Assembly: GCA_026002875.1 (NCBI GenBank)
Contig: BPGE01000001.1
Coordinates: forward strand, 1,860,001 to 1,924,000
Source of the DNA: Bryobacteraceae bacterium
Lineage (GTDB): Bacteria > Acidobacteriota > Terriglobia > Bryobacterales > Bryobacteraceae
Direction of reading: 5' to 3'
Length of the DNA stretch: 64,000 nucleotides
The first letter of the stretch is position 1; each line of letters opens with the position of its first letter. Shown here in pieces: positions 43,764-52,452 of this stretch. The translations under genes and the position numbers were made by a program. The notes beneath the pieces were generated by a model. That model was not told the origin of the DNA. It was given only the letters and a program-made list of their open reading frames with translations, and made no database searches.

Positions 43764-44192
43764 ATGGAGCCGCACTCACGCCCGGCAGAGGATCTGTGGC
43801 GCCGGACGCTGGCGCATATTCCCTCGATCTACGGGAAGCTGGCGTTCCTGGCGTCGCTGGTGGACGTGAACACCGGGCGCTACGAGCATCACGGGCTGGC
43901 AGTCATTTTCGGCGCGGAAGAGGCAGACCGGGCCTTGCGCAAGAGCCACGAGGAAGTCCTCCTCGACTGGCTCTCGCTGCAGCTGGAGCAGCAGAAGGCC
44001 GACCTGGAGCTCTATTTTTCGACGCTGCCCGCCTCAAAAAAGACTCTGGTGGAAAACTGGAGGCGCCTCATGCCCTACCGCGCGGTTCTGCCGGCCTGGG
44101 CCAGCCAGAGCCAGAGAGACCTGTTCGAATCGAACTTATCCCTGCTTCTCACACTCCTGTGGAGCGAACTCGAGCTCTCGATGGAGCCGTAA
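43764..44192 (+). CDS. Hypothetical protein, helical
   Basis: This 142-residue soluble protein is predicted to be mostly helical (EDLWRRTLAHIPSIYGKLAFLASL, then SHEEVLLDWLSLQLEQQKADLELYF and ESNLSLLLTLLWSELELSM). There is no signal peptide, no Cys, and no motif I recognise. The start at ATG 43764 is chosen because the upstream extension loses coding character; the ribosome binding site (GAGGCG about 10 bases upstream) is weak. The last 44 bases overlap the convergent regulator gene. Confidence 0.65.
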   Translation: MEPHSRPAEDLWRRTLAHIPSIYGKLAFLASLVDVNTGRYEHHGLAVIFGAEEADRALRKSHEEVLLDWLSLQLEQQKADLELYFSTLPASKKTLVENWRRLMPYRAVLPAWASQSQRDLFESNLSLLLTLLWSELELSMEP

Positions 44193-44952
44193 GGCGGCTG
44201 GCGACACCGACCACCTGGCCGAGCACTTCAACTTCATCCGGATAGGCGAACACGAGGGGCGGGAGCGACGTCGACGGGTGGGGGATGGCGATCAGATGCC
44301 CCTCGCCGAGGCTGCACCAGGCGCACAGCCAGCCGTCCCGGTGTTCGAGGAAATAGATCGGGCGGTCCAGTTCGTTGGTCCAGCCGCTGGCGACGATCTT
44401 GCGGCGGTTCTCGTCCACCAGAAGAAGGCTGCCGGGCCTGAGGATCGGGAACATGAAATAATCGTCCGAGCCAAGGTAGGCGTAACGGTAGTTGCGCGGC
44501 TCGATGCCGCTCAGCATCATCAGCGGCAGCACGCCCCAGCCCTGGATGAACCGGCTCAGAAATGTAGTCTTGGAGAGGTCGATTCCGGGATCGAGAGTGA
44601 GCGGCACCTCTACGCTGCCGGAGGCCGGCCTCCACCGGGAGCGGCCGAAGCCGATGGCGTGCGTGCGCTCGGCGGTAAGAGACACGCTGTCGGCGGGCAG
44701 TTCGGACGGATCGGCGCCATACCAGGAGAGCGCCTCCGCCAGATCCAGGCGGTAGATGGCGCAGAGCGAGTACAGCTTGTAAATGCCGGGAACAGCCCCC
44801 CGGTTCTCGATGTCGGAGAGGCGGCTGATCGGCACCAGAAACTCGTTGTTGCGGTGACGGTCGGCGATCTGCTGGCTGAATTCCTCGACGTCCCGATAAC
44901 GCAGCCCGAGCCGTTCCCGAATCTGCTTGAATTTGAGTCCTGGGTCCAACAT
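44149..44952 (-). CDS. XRE-type helix-turn-helix regulator with S24-like domain lacking the catalytic Ser
   Basis: This 267-residue cytoplasmic regulator has an N-terminal helix-turn-helix (FKQIRERLGLRYRDVEEFSQQIA, then ISRLSDIENRGAVPGIYKLYSLCAIY, about residues 8-67), a central linker and a C-terminal half resembling the LexA/CI S24 dimerisation fold (SDDYFMFPILRPGSLLLVD, about 162-180). In true autocleaving repressors the segment reads DSMxP; here the Ser position is Phe (about 166), so self-cleavage is not expected and the domain probably only dimerises or senses a ligand. It is divergent from pheA, about 180 bases away. The target genes are unknown. Confidence 0.8.
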   Translation of the reverse strand: MLDPGLKFKQIRERLGLRYRDVEEFSQQIADRHRNNEFLVPISRLSDIENRGAVPGIYKLYSLCAIYRLDLAEALSWYGADPSELPADSVSLTAERTHAIGFGRSRWRPASGSVEVPLTLDPGIDLSKTTFLSRFIQGWGVLPLMMLSGIEPRNYRYAYLGSDDYFMFPILRPGSLLLVDENRRKIVASGWTNELDRPIYFLEHRDGWLCAWCSLGEGHLIAIPHPSTSLPPLVFAYPDEVEVLGQVVGVASRLTAPSRARVRSTGV

Positions 44953-45129
44953 GCTATGATCTGGAGCGGTCGAGATGATGCGCCCGGATCGCGGAGGCTC
45001 GGCTCCAGGGGAGGCAGCGGGCGGCTACTTCGATTTTGTTCCGAATCCGGAACAGATGCAAGACGCTTCGGCCGATTCCGGAAAAGCGGCAGGCCGGAGA
45101 GCGGCCGGCGCTGCCAGGAAGAGTTCAGC

Positions 45130-45978
45130 ATGGCTCGGAACCATCCGATGAAAGTGGCCATTCAGGGAGAGGCCGGAGCGTTCAGCCACGAGGCGGCGTT
45201 GCAGCTGCTGGGCGAACGCATCTCGGTTCTTTCCTGTCAGCGGTTTGAAGAGGTTTTCCGAGCTCTGGCCGATGGAACGGCAGACGCCGCCGTGGTCCCG
45301 ATCGAGAACACGCTGCACGGGTCGGTGCACGAAAACTACGACCATCTGCTGAACTTCGACTTCCGCATCGTCGCCGAGCTGAACCTGAGGATCGTGCACA
45401 ATCTGATTGCCTGTCCGGGGGTCCGTCTGAAGGACGTGCGGCGCGTGTTTTCGCATCCGGTGGCGCTGAACCAGTGCCTGCGGTTCCTCGGCGCGCATCC
45501 CGAATGGGAGCGGGTGCCGTTCTACGACACTGCCGGCAGCGTGAAAATGCTGCTGGAGGAGCGGCTGGGCGATGCGGCCGCGATTGCTTCGGCCGTGTCG
45601 GCGGAGATCTACGGCGGGCGCATCCTGAAGCGCTCGATTGAAGATGACCGGCAGAACTACACCCGGTTCTTCCTGCTGCGGCGCCCGGATCAGGCGCCGC
45701 TGAAGCTGCAAGAAGAAGGCAGGCGGGGCTGGAAGACGTCGATCGTCTTTTCGACCCGCAACCAGCCGGGATCGCTGTTCCGGGCGCTCAGCGCATTCGC
45801 GCTGCGCGATCTGTCGCTGACGAAGATCGAATCGCGTCCGCTGCGCGGCAAACCCTGGGAGTATCTGTTCTACGTGGACTTCCAGGGCCATGCCGAAGAC
45901 GAGAAGGTCCAGAAGGCGCTGGGACATCTCGGCGAGTTGTGCGACCTGCTGCGCGTGTTCGGCTCATACCGGGCGTAG
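45130..45978 (+). CDS. pheA: Prephenate dehydratase
   Basis: This 282-residue enzyme converts prephenate to phenylpyruvate in phenylalanine synthesis. The catalytic domain starts VAIQGEAGAFSHEAALQLL, contains AAVVPIENTLHGSVHENYDHLL and the characteristic NYTRFFLL (about residue 177), and is followed by a C-terminal ACT regulatory domain (WKTSIVFSTRNQPGSLFRAL, then LSLTKIESRPLRGKPWEYLFYVDF), which mediates feedback by phenylalanine. No chorismate mutase domain is attached. AGGAAGAG lies before ATG 45130; an internal ATG at 45148 is a weaker choice. Confidence 0.95.
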   Translation: MARNHPMKVAIQGEAGAFSHEAALQLLGERISVLSCQRFEEVFRALADGTADAAVVPIENTLHGSVHENYDHLLNFDFRIVAELNLRIVHNLIACPGVRLKDVRRVFSHPVALNQCLRFLGAHPEWERVPFYDTAGSVKMLLEERLGDAAAIASAVSAEIYGGRILKRSIEDDRQNYTRFFLLRRPDQAPLKLQEEGRRGWKTSIVFSTRNQPGSLFRALSAFALRDLSLTKIESRPLRGKPWEYLFYVDFQGHAEDEKVQKALGHLGELCDLLRVFGSYRA

Positions 45979-46045
45979 CCGGGCGGCGCGAGAGCACCCG
46001 GCGGGGACGGAGAACAAGGGGAGCGGCCAAACCGCGGCCGCAATG

Positions 46046-46603
46046 CTACTGCACGATTCCCAGCCGCTCCAGCGGCCAGTAGGCGAAGACGGCCTTGCCG
46101 TAGATGGCCCGTGCCGGCAGCGGTCCCCAGTGGCGGCTGTCGTTCGACGAGGAGCGGTGGTCGCCCATGACGAAGTAGTGGTTCTCAGGCACGATCACGG
46201 GCGCCATGTTCGACTTGTCCCGGTACTCCGCCGGCACGTACGGCTCGCTGACCGGATAGCCGTTGACGAAGACGAAGCCGGCGCGCACTTCCACCCGGTC
46301 GCCCGGCAGTCCGATGACGCGCTTGATGTAGCTCTTCGAGGGATCGCCCGGGAACCAGAAGACCACCGTGTCGCCCCTCTGGATCTTCTCCAGTCCCAGC
46401 CGGTAGACGAACTTGTTGATGAACACGCGCTCCTGGTCTTCCAGCGTCGGCAGCATGGATGTGCCTTCCACCTTCACCGGCTGATAGAGGAACAGAATCA
46501 CCACCAGCGCGATGAAAACGGCCAGAGTCAGGTCGCGGATCCAGTACAGCAGATGCTTCCACATGAGCGTCCGCAAAAGCCCGTCCTGCCCCGATTGTTC
46601 CAT
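46046..46603 (-). CDS. lepB: Signal peptidase I
   Basis: This 185-residue membrane protease removes signal peptides from Sec and Tat substrates. One N-terminal membrane segment (LTLAVFIALVVILFLYQ, about 25-41) anchors it. The catalytic Ser is in GTSMLPTL (about 49) and the general-base Lys in SYIKRVIGLPGD (about 94). MGDHRSSSNDSRHWG (box D) is also present. Length and order of boxes are normal. It is convergent with pheA and lies downstream of the DUF885 lipoprotein gene, with 84 bases between. Confidence 0.96.
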   Translation of the reverse strand: MEQSGQDGLLRTLMWKHLLYWIRDLTLAVFIALVVILFLYQPVKVEGTSMLPTLEDQERVFINKFVYRLGLEKIQRGDTVVFWFPGDPSKSYIKRVIGLPGDRVEVRAGFVFVNGYPVSEPYVPAEYRDKSNMAPVIVPENHYFVMGDHRSSSNDSRHWGPLPARAIYGKAVFAYWPLERLGIVQ

Positions 46604-46687
46604 GAGAACGCGCGCAGCTGCAAGACCTGATTCCGCCGCCCGCAGCGGCTTTCGGGCTGGAACTCGGGCAGCAACCCCAGAAAACTC

Positions 46688-48487
46688 CTAAGGCCGGGGT
46701 GGCGCTCCGCCCGCCGGAGCGGCCGGCTGTTCGAGGTTGACGCCCAGCACTTCCGCCAGGGCGGAGAGGGGAAGCGCGCCAGCCAGCAGGGCGCGGCCGT
46801 GGAATTCGCCTGGCTGGAACCGCTCGCCCTCCTGTTTTTCGGCGGCGGCACGCAGCCGCTTCCACGCCCGGAAACCGGCGAAATAAGTGGGCAGCTGGCA
46901 GGAGCTGAGCTTGGCCCGCCGCAGCTTGGCCTGCGCCTCCTCCTTTTCCTGGAACGTCCGGCGGATCATCAGCTCCATCGCTTCCTCGTCGGTCATGCCC
47001 ATCGTGTGCAGACGGATGTCGAGGATGGCGTTGGCAACGGCGCGCAGCAACTGTTTCGAGTGCGTCAGCTCGAACTCCGGATCGTGGTTGAGATAGCCTT
47101 CCTGAACCATGAGGTCCGTCGCGTAGACAGCCCAGCCTTCGATGTAGGCGCCATCTCCGTACAGCGAGCGGAGCAGTCGCCGGGGCGCGGGCTCCACCTG
47201 CGCGGCGTATTCAAACTGCAGCCAGTGGCCGGGAATGGCTTCATGAATGGTGAGAATCCGCAGGCCGTAATAGTTGTACTCCCGGAGCTTGGACTCGATG
47301 CGCTCGCGCGGCCAGTCCCCAGGAATGGGCGTGAGCCAGTAAAACGCTCCAAGCTCAGGCTGCAGAGGGGGCGCAGGATTGAAGCCGCCGACGGAATAGA
47401 TGCCGCGCATGAAAGGCGGCGTCTCGATGATTTTCAGGTTGTCGTTCGGCGGCAATGCCACGATCCGGTCCGCTCGGGTGCGCAGAAATGCGCGGACCTC
47501 GTCGAGCGCCTGTTGCGCGTCGCGGAAATAGGTCTCCGGCTTCGACTGCTTCCGGGCGATCCTGTCCAGAACCTCGCCGACGATGAGGTTCAGGTCCACC
47601 GGGTCGCGGTGGGTGGGGAAGTATTTCGAGTGCAGCGGCAATGCCACCTTGAACATGTGGCGGCGGAGTTCCGTGAGCGCCTCTTCAGCTTCTTTCAGCA
47701 GCGCCTCCGGCGTGGCCATGCCGCGGAACGTCAGATCGAACTTGCGCGCGTACTTCTCCTTTCCCAGACGCCACCCTTCCGCGCCCGCGTCCGGCAGCGT
47801 CTTCAGATGCGCGTTGAAGGCGCGCATCGCCTCCACGGCTCTGGCGGCGGCTTTCGAGTACCGCTCGCTCAGGGCTTCGGGAACTTTCGGGGCGAATTCC
47901 TTTTCGATCAGCTCGATCGTTCCCTCGTTCTCCTCGATCGCCGTCTGCGTCCAGACAGGGTTGGACCGGGCAAGATTGGCGCGGGCGGCGTCGAGAAACG
48001 CGGGCACAGCCTCCAGTCGCGAGACGATGTGCCTCCAGCGCTGCTCCGCGGACGCATATTCCACCGAATACGGAGTGAACAGCGCCGTGCCGATCAGCTC
48101 GACATACAGGGTCGGGTTGTTTTTCCAGTTCTGTTCCGTGTCCAGCTCGAACAGCGCCGCTTCGCAGAGGTTCCGCATCAGCCCGAGGTCGGCGCGCGAC
48201 TGCGCGTCGAGGCTGTTGGCGTCGATCCGGGACAGCCGGTTCAGCCAGTTGCGGTAGTGGCTCCGCTGCGCCTCCAGACCGGCTGAGGAAAGGTCATCCA
48301 GGCGCTCGTCGAGCGCGACGCCCTGATGCGTGTGATATCCCGCAGCTGTGGCGGAAACCGGAGAAAGCGCGAGCGTGGAGTGGACGAACTCCTCCGTCAG
48401 GGCGCTGAAGGTCTGGGGCGGCGCCTGCTTCTTGCCGCAGGCGCCGAGCACAAGCAGAAATGGCACAAGGACGGTGAAACGGCGCAT
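46688..48487 (-). CDS. DUF885 family lipoprotein, putative zinc hydrolase
   Basis: This 599-residue protein has a lipoprotein signal (FTVLVPFLLVLGACGKK, lipobox Cys at about 17). It matches the large DUF885 family of putative metallopeptidases, whose members carry a HExxxxH-type motif; here it reads ILTIHEAIPGHWLQFEYA. Other family segments are GFNPAPPLQPELGAFYWL, GDGAYIEGWAVYATDLM and LDIRLHTMGMTDEEAMELM. The mature protein should sit in the periplasm on a lipid anchor. The start at 48487 is chosen because the signal peptide begins there. The substrate is unknown. Confidence 0.88.
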   Translation of the reverse strand: MRRFTVLVPFLLVLGACGKKQAPPQTFSALTEEFVHSTLALSPVSATAAGYHTHQGVALDERLDDLSSAGLEAQRSHYRNWLNRLSRIDANSLDAQSRADLGLMRNLCEAALFELDTEQNWKNNPTLYVELIGTALFTPYSVEYASAEQRWRHIVSRLEAVPAFLDAARANLARSNPVWTQTAIEENEGTIELIEKEFAPKVPEALSERYSKAAARAVEAMRAFNAHLKTLPDAGAEGWRLGKEKYARKFDLTFRGMATPEALLKEAEEALTELRRHMFKVALPLHSKYFPTHRDPVDLNLIVGEVLDRIARKQSKPETYFRDAQQALDEVRAFLRTRADRIVALPPNDNLKIIETPPFMRGIYSVGGFNPAPPLQPELGAFYWLTPIPGDWPRERIESKLREYNYYGLRILTIHEAIPGHWLQFEYAAQVEPAPRRLLRSLYGDGAYIEGWAVYATDLMVQEGYLNHDPEFELTHSKQLLRAVANAILDIRLHTMGMTDEEAMELMIRRTFQEKEEAQAKLRRAKLSSCQLPTYFAGFRAWKRLRAAAEKQEGERFQPGEFHGRALLAGALPLSALAEVLGVNLEQPAAPAGGAPPRP

Positions 48488-48548
48488 GGCTCCAGCTTCA
48501 GTGTAGCCGGAGCAGCGGGCAGGGTTCCGTTTGCGAAGGCGGCCTGGC

Positions 48549-49193
48549 TCAGAAGCCGATTCCAAGGAACAGATCCACCTGATTCTGCGACGGCAGCCAG
48601 CGTTTCGCGGTCCAGCGCGTGTAGCGGATCTCCGGCGTGATTTTCAGCCCCATCGGCAGACGGAAGCGGACGCCCGCCGAGCCGGTCCAGCCAAACAGGT
48701 TGTCCGATTCGGAGCGGGATCCGAACGTCGTTGCTGATGGAGGGACAGTGCGATCCACCCGCGTCCAGGAGACATCGCGGATGCAGTGCGTCCAGACGCC
48801 TCCCGCGCCCAGAAAAGGCCGGACCGGGCCCGAAGACAGCTCCCGCCGCAGGGACAGCGGCACTTCCAGGCGCTTGTCCTCCAGACTGAGGAATTCCTGA
48901 ACGGCGCCGGCGAAGTCGCGGAATTCGGATCCCCGGAATGTGCGATACAGCAGCCCCGTTTCCACGCGGAACTTCGCCGGCAATCCGGCTTCAACGCTGC
49001 CGCCCAGAATGCCCCGGCCCGATTTGGCCGTGGCGATGGACTGCCCGCTGCGTCCTGATTGTGACGTGGTTTCCGAGGAAGAAGTCAACAAAACGCCGGC
49101 TTTGAAGCCGGCGTAAAAAGGTTGCGCCGCTGCCGAAAGAGCGGTGATGGCAAGCAGGAGCATGCCTCTCCAGAAGGCAGGATGTGGTGGCAT
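48549..49193 (-). CDS. Small outer-membrane beta-barrel protein
   Basis: This 214-residue protein has a signal peptide (WRGMLLLAITALSAAAQ) and a mature part of alternating strands that begins FYAGFKAGVLL and ends VDLFLGIGF; the terminal Phe and the glycine/aromatic alternation are typical of PorT/OmpA-like small barrels. Segments such as KFRVETGLLYRTF, RLEVPLSLRREL, VRPFLGAGGVW, TGSAGVRFRLPMGLKITPEIRYTRW follow the family pattern of eight strands. It is 61 bases upstream of the DUF885 gene start in the same direction. Its role is probably structural. Confidence 0.82.
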   Translation of the reverse strand: MPPHPAFWRGMLLLAITALSAAAQPFYAGFKAGVLLTSSSETTSQSGRSGQSIATAKSGRGILGGSVEAGLPAKFRVETGLLYRTFRGSEFRDFAGAVQEFLSLEDKRLEVPLSLRRELSSGPVRPFLGAGGVWTHCIRDVSWTRVDRTVPPSATTFGSRSESDNLFGWTGSAGVRFRLPMGLKITPEIRYTRWTAKRWLPSQNQVDLFLGIGF

Positions 49194-49206
49194 GCTCCTT
49201 GGACGT

Positions 49207-49512
49207 TCATTCCAGCCCCAAAGGTTTCGGCGGCGGTTTCGTCGGATCGTCTTCTTTCGCTTTCTTCAGCAATTCGTCGAATTTTGCGGCCAGCACGTCT
49301 TTCGACGTTTTCATTTGCTCGAAAGATTTCTGGAACGCCTCTTCGCGTTTTCTTTCCGCCTCTTTCACCAGGCTGAGGCCTTCCTGAATGTCGCCGATTG
49401 TCTTCGGTTTAGGCTTTTCCTTGTAGCTGAGGACGGCTTTCAGGGCGGGGCTGACCTTCAGCGTGGCCCCGCAGCAGGGGCACTCGAGATCGAACGAATC
49501 GGCTTTGGCCAT
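49207..49512 (-). CDS. Small zinc-ribbon protein with helical tail
   Basis: This 101-residue soluble protein has a short N-terminal Cys motif (LECPCCGATLKV, residues 9-20) with a CxxC-like spacing, suggesting half of a zinc ribbon, followed by a long charged helix rich in Lys/Glu (SLVKEAERKREEAFQKSFEQ, about 47-66) and a Pro-rich end (TKPPPKPLGLE). The function is unknown; such proteins often act as small structural or nucleic-acid-associated adaptors. The start at ATG 49512 is chosen because the upstream extension is non-conserved and overlaps the BlaI promoter region. It is divergent from blaI by 98 bases. Confidence 0.75.
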   Translation of the reverse strand: MAKADSFDLECPCCGATLKVSPALKAVLSYKEKPKPKTIGDIQEGLSLVKEAERKREEAFQKSFEQMKTSKDVLAAKFDELLKKAKEDDPTKPPPKPLGLE

Positions 49513-49574
49513 GGCATCCGTTATTGTATTCCCCTGCGCGCCGCCGCGCCCGGGCAGCGCTCGAAAGATTCCCC

Positions 49575-49603
49575 TTGACAACTGGCGCCGAATGCGTTAC
49601 ACC
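49575..49603 (+). promoter_or_regulatory. Promoter of the blaI-M56 operon
   Basis: TTGACA (49575-49580) is followed after 17 bases by TACACC (49598-49603). Transcription would start near 49610, directly before the GTG start of blaI at 49611, so the mRNA would be leaderless. The -10 box lies inside the palindromic operator. Confidence 0.5.
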
Positions 49604-49610
49604 TTGTAAC
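49596..49610. promoter_or_regulatory. Palindromic BlaI-type operator
   Basis: GTTACACCTTGTAAC is a perfect inverted repeat with 6-base arms (GTTACA/TGTAAC) and a 3-base spacer. BlaI/MecI repressors bind TACA...TGTA dyads, and this one overlaps the predicted -10 box and sits directly before the blaI start codon, as expected for autorepression. Related half-sites (GTGAC, GTAAC) follow at 49611-49626. Confidence 0.65.
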
Positions 49611-50012
49611 GTGACAAAACGTAACATCAAGGCGAAGCAGCTCCCGCCCAGCCCCCTGGAGCAGGCCGTGCTCGACCTTCTGTGGGCGAACGGCCCATGC
49701 ACGGCTGACGCCGTCCGCGAAGGACTGATGCCGCGCCACGAGCTGAAAGACGCGACCGTGCGCACCCTGTTGCGGCGGCTGGAACAGAAGGGGTATGCGG
49801 TCCACGAGGAAAAGGGCCGCACGTATCTGTGGCGCGCGCGGGAGCGCCGGCGGAGCCTGGCGGCGCGGCTGCTGCGCGAGGTGGCCGACCGGTTCTGCCA
49901 CGGTTCAGTGGAAGAACTCGTGACGGCCATGGTGGAGGACGAAGCGATCGACCCGCGGGAGCTGCGCGAGCTGGCGCGGCGGCTGGAGCGGGAGAGGGAC
50001 GGACGGGCATGA
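49611..50012 (+). CDS. BlaI/MecI family transcriptional repressor
   Basis: This 133-residue winged-helix repressor has an N-terminal DNA-binding domain (SPLEQAVLDLLWANGPCTADAVREGL, then KDATVRTLLRRLEQKGYAVHEEKGRTYLWRA, about residues 13-80) and a C-terminal dimerisation helix region. BlaI-type repressors are inactivated by a partner M56 protease, here the next gene, whose start overlaps the BlaI stop (ATGA). GTG 49611 is chosen because it directly follows the palindromic operator and gives a normal family N-terminus. It likely represses its own operon; other targets are not known. Confidence 0.92.
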   Translation: MTKRNIKAKQLPPSPLEQAVLDLLWANGPCTADAVREGLMPRHELKDATVRTLLRRLEQKGYAVHEEKGRTYLWRARERRRSLAARLLREVADRFCHGSVEELVTAMVEDEAIDPRELRELARRLERERDGRA

Positions 50013-52399
50013 TGGACTGGGGCGAGATTGTTCTGCGCGTCACGTTGCTGTGGGCGGCGGGGGAGATCGCCGCGCGGCTGGCAGCGCGGCGCGACGTCCG
50101 GCTTGGCCATCTGATTCGAATCTGCGTCGTTGCGGGCATGCTGGCAGTGCCGCCGCTGTGTCTGTGGCTTCCGGCGCAGTACGTCACAGTGCCGGGCTGG
50201 CGGACCGCCAGTGGTGTTGACGGGGCGGCCCTGGAGATTTCCTATGAGTCCGCGGCGGCGCAGTCCGCGGCCCCGCCCCCCGAGCGGCCGCGCGTGAATT
50301 GGCCTGCCGCCGTCTACCTGGCCGTGGCCGCGCTGATGCTGGCGCGGATGGCAGCCGGCGCGTTTCGTCTGCGCACTCTTCTTCGGGACTCGCAACCCGA
50401 ACAGATGGCCGCTGCGCAGGATCTGGAGCATTCGCTTGGGCTCAAGCCGGGACGGATCGCCGTGCGCTCAAGCGCTCGCGTGACGATTCCGTTCACCGTC
50501 GGCGTTCGACGTCCCGTCATCCTGCTTCCGGGAGACTGGCGCAAGTGGCCGGAGGAAAAGCTCCGCAGCGTGCTGGCGCACGAGCTGGCGCATGTGGCTA
50601 GAAACGACTGGCTCACGGCTCGCCTGGCGGCGCTGAACAGGGCTCTCTACTGGTTCCACCCGGCAGCATGGTGGTTGGAGAGGCGCCTTGCCGCGGAGGC
50701 GGAGGAGTGCGCGGATCAAATGGCGCTGGCGGTGCTGGGCGACCGCCAGTCGTATGTGGAAACGATCCTGGATTTCGCGCGCGCCGTGCAGGCGCGCCGG
50801 TTGCATGGACTGGAGGCGACTGCCATGGCCCGATCCTCGCGGACAGGGAAGCGGCTGGAAAAGATCCTCGCCGCAACACGTTTTGCTTCAGAGCCGGTGG
50901 GGAGAACCGCATGGGTCGTGCTGATCCTGGCTGCACTGCCCGCCGTGCTGGCGGCAGCCCTGCTGGTGCCGGCGCCGCAGCCGCCCAAGGCGCCGCCTGC
51001 GCCCACGGCGCCGCCGCCCGCGATTCTGTTTCCATCGCAGCAGCCTCTCGGCGACGAGGAGGCCGCCCGGCTGGAGGCTTCGCTGCAAAACGAACCGAAC
51101 GACGACCGCTCGCGGTTCCGCCTGCTGAACCACTACGTGGCGAAGGGCGAAACGAGCCTGGCGCGCAGGCATGCGATGTTCCTGATCGAACAGCTCCCGG
51201 AGTCGCCCTATGCCGTGCAGGCGACCATGCTGTGGGCGGGCGTGGCGCGGCGGGGCGAGTCGGCGGAGGACATTAGGCAACTGGCGCAGATCTGGAAGAG
51301 ACATGTGGCCGAGCGGCCCCAATCGGCCCGCGTGCTCTCCAATGCGGCCAACGTCCTGACGCGGACAGGCGAGTTTTTCGAGGCCGAGTCGCTGCTCGAG
51401 CGGGCGCGGCGGCTCGAACCGGGCGACCCCTTCTACACCGCGGCCCTGGCCAGCCTGTACGCGAACGCGATCGTGGGCGCCTGGCAGGGCGGTCCGGAGT
51501 TTGTCCAGAAGGCGCGCATGGAGCTGGCCAGCACGCCGGATGCGCTGCTGCTGGCCCAGGCGGCCGAAATCCTGCTCGCCTCCGCCGGACAGCGGCGTTC
51601 CGCTTCCGACTCGAAATCTCTGGCCGCACAGGAGGCTGAAGCGCGCGTGAAAGAGGCGGAGAAATATCTGCGGCGCGCCCTGCTGCTGGACCCGGAAAAC
51701 GAAGCGGCGAAGAAAGTGATGGCCCTCTACGAGAGCCGGATGAAACAGGAGACCGCGCCCCAGGGCGCCGCGCCGGGGAGAATCCGCGTGGCGCCCCGCA
51801 TACAGCAGGCAATGCTGGTCTTCAGGCAGCATCCGGTCTATCCGGAGGAGGCGCGGAAGGCGCGGATCGAGGGCACGGTCCGGTTCCGGGTCGTGATCGG
51901 CGGTGACGGCACGGTCAAAACGGCCACGCTGCTCAGCGGCCACCCGGCGCTCGTGCAGGCGGCGCAGGCGGCGCTGCTGCAGTACCGCTATCGCCCGACT
52001 CTGCTGAATGGCGAGCCGGCGGAGGTCGACACCGAGGTCGAGGTCCCGTTCGTCCTGCCGGGAGAGAATCCGCCGCAGGCGCAGGTGCTCTCGCTGAAGG
52101 AACTGCTGGCAGAGGGCGGGACGCACCCGGTTCCCATACGCAAAGTGGAGCCGGAGTTTTCGCGCGAAGCGCGTGCGGCGCGCCACGAGGGATCGGTGGA
52201 TCTCGAGATTCTGATCGACGAACAGGGCGTGGTGAGGGAAGCGCGCGTGCTGCGCGAAGCGGGACTCGGGCTCGACCGGAAAGCCATCGAAGCCGTCTTG
52301 CAGTGGAAGTTCAGGCCGGCGGAGAAGGATGGCAGACCGGTGCCTGTGTGGGCGCGCGTCGAGATGAATTTCCGCCTGCTGGACCCGCCCGCAAAGTGA
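50009..52399 (+). CDS. M56 family (BlaR1-like) metallopeptidase fused to TPR and two TonB_C domains
   Basis: This 796-residue inner-membrane protein has N-terminal membrane segments (LLWAAGEIAARLAA, ICVVAGMLAVPPLCLWL, YLAVAALMLARMAAGAF). A cytoplasmic M56 zinc peptidase domain with HELAH at about 191-195 (SVLAHELAHVARNDW) and a nearby EAEEC is followed by a membrane segment (VVLILAALPAVLAAALLV, about 326-343) and a proline-rich linker. The periplasmic part holds TPR-like helices (about 360-560) and two TonB_C domains (HPVYPEEARKARIEGTVRF at about 612-690 and VEPEFSREARAARHEGSVDL at about 715-793). In BlaR1 the periplasmic part is a penicillin-binding sensor; here it is replaced. It should cleave BlaI on a signal sensed in the periplasm. 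Confidence 0.9.
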   Translation: MMDWGEIVLRVTLLWAAGEIAARLAARRDVRLGHLIRICVVAGMLAVPPLCLWLPAQYVTVPGWRTASGVDGAALEISYESAAAQSAAPPPERPRVNWPAAVYLAVAALMLARMAAGAFRLRTLLRDSQPEQMAAAQDLEHSLGLKPGRIAVRSSARVTIPFTVGVRRPVILLPGDWRKWPEEKLRSVLAHELAHVARNDWLTARLAALNRALYWFHPAAWWLERRLAAEAEECADQMALAVLGDRQSYVETILDFARAVQARRLHGLEATAMARSSRTGKRLEKILAATRFASEPVGRTAWVVLILAALPAVLAAALLVPAPQPPKAPPAPTAPPPAILFPSQQPLGDEEAARLEASLQNEPNDDRSRFRLLNHYVAKGETSLARRHAMFLIEQLPESPYAVQATMLWAGVARRGESAEDIRQLAQIWKRHVAERPQSARVLSNAANVLTRTGEFFEAESLLERARRLEPGDPFYTAALASLYANAIVGAWQGGPEFVQKARMELASTPDALLLAQAAEILLASAGQRRSASDSKSLAAQEAEARVKEAEKYLRRALLLDPENEAAKKVMALYESRMKQETAPQGAAPGRIRVAPRIQQAMLVFRQHPVYPEEARKARIEGTVRFRVVIGGDGTVKTATLLSGHPALVQAAQAALLQYRYRPTLLNGEPAEVDTEVEVPFVLPGENPPQAQVLSLKELLAEGGTHPVPIRKVEPEFSREARAARHEGSVDLEILIDEQGVVREARVLREAGLGLDRKAIEAVLQWKFRPAEKDGRPVPVWARVEMNFRLLDPPAK

Positions 52400-52452
52400 G
52401 CGCGGGCAGGACGTGAAGAACAGGGAAAGATCGGCGGCGCACGGCCGGAAAA

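Noticed and set aside
45979-46045. GC-rich hairpin between pheA and lepB as a terminator
   Set aside because: The stem is only about 6 bases and there is no T tract on either strand.
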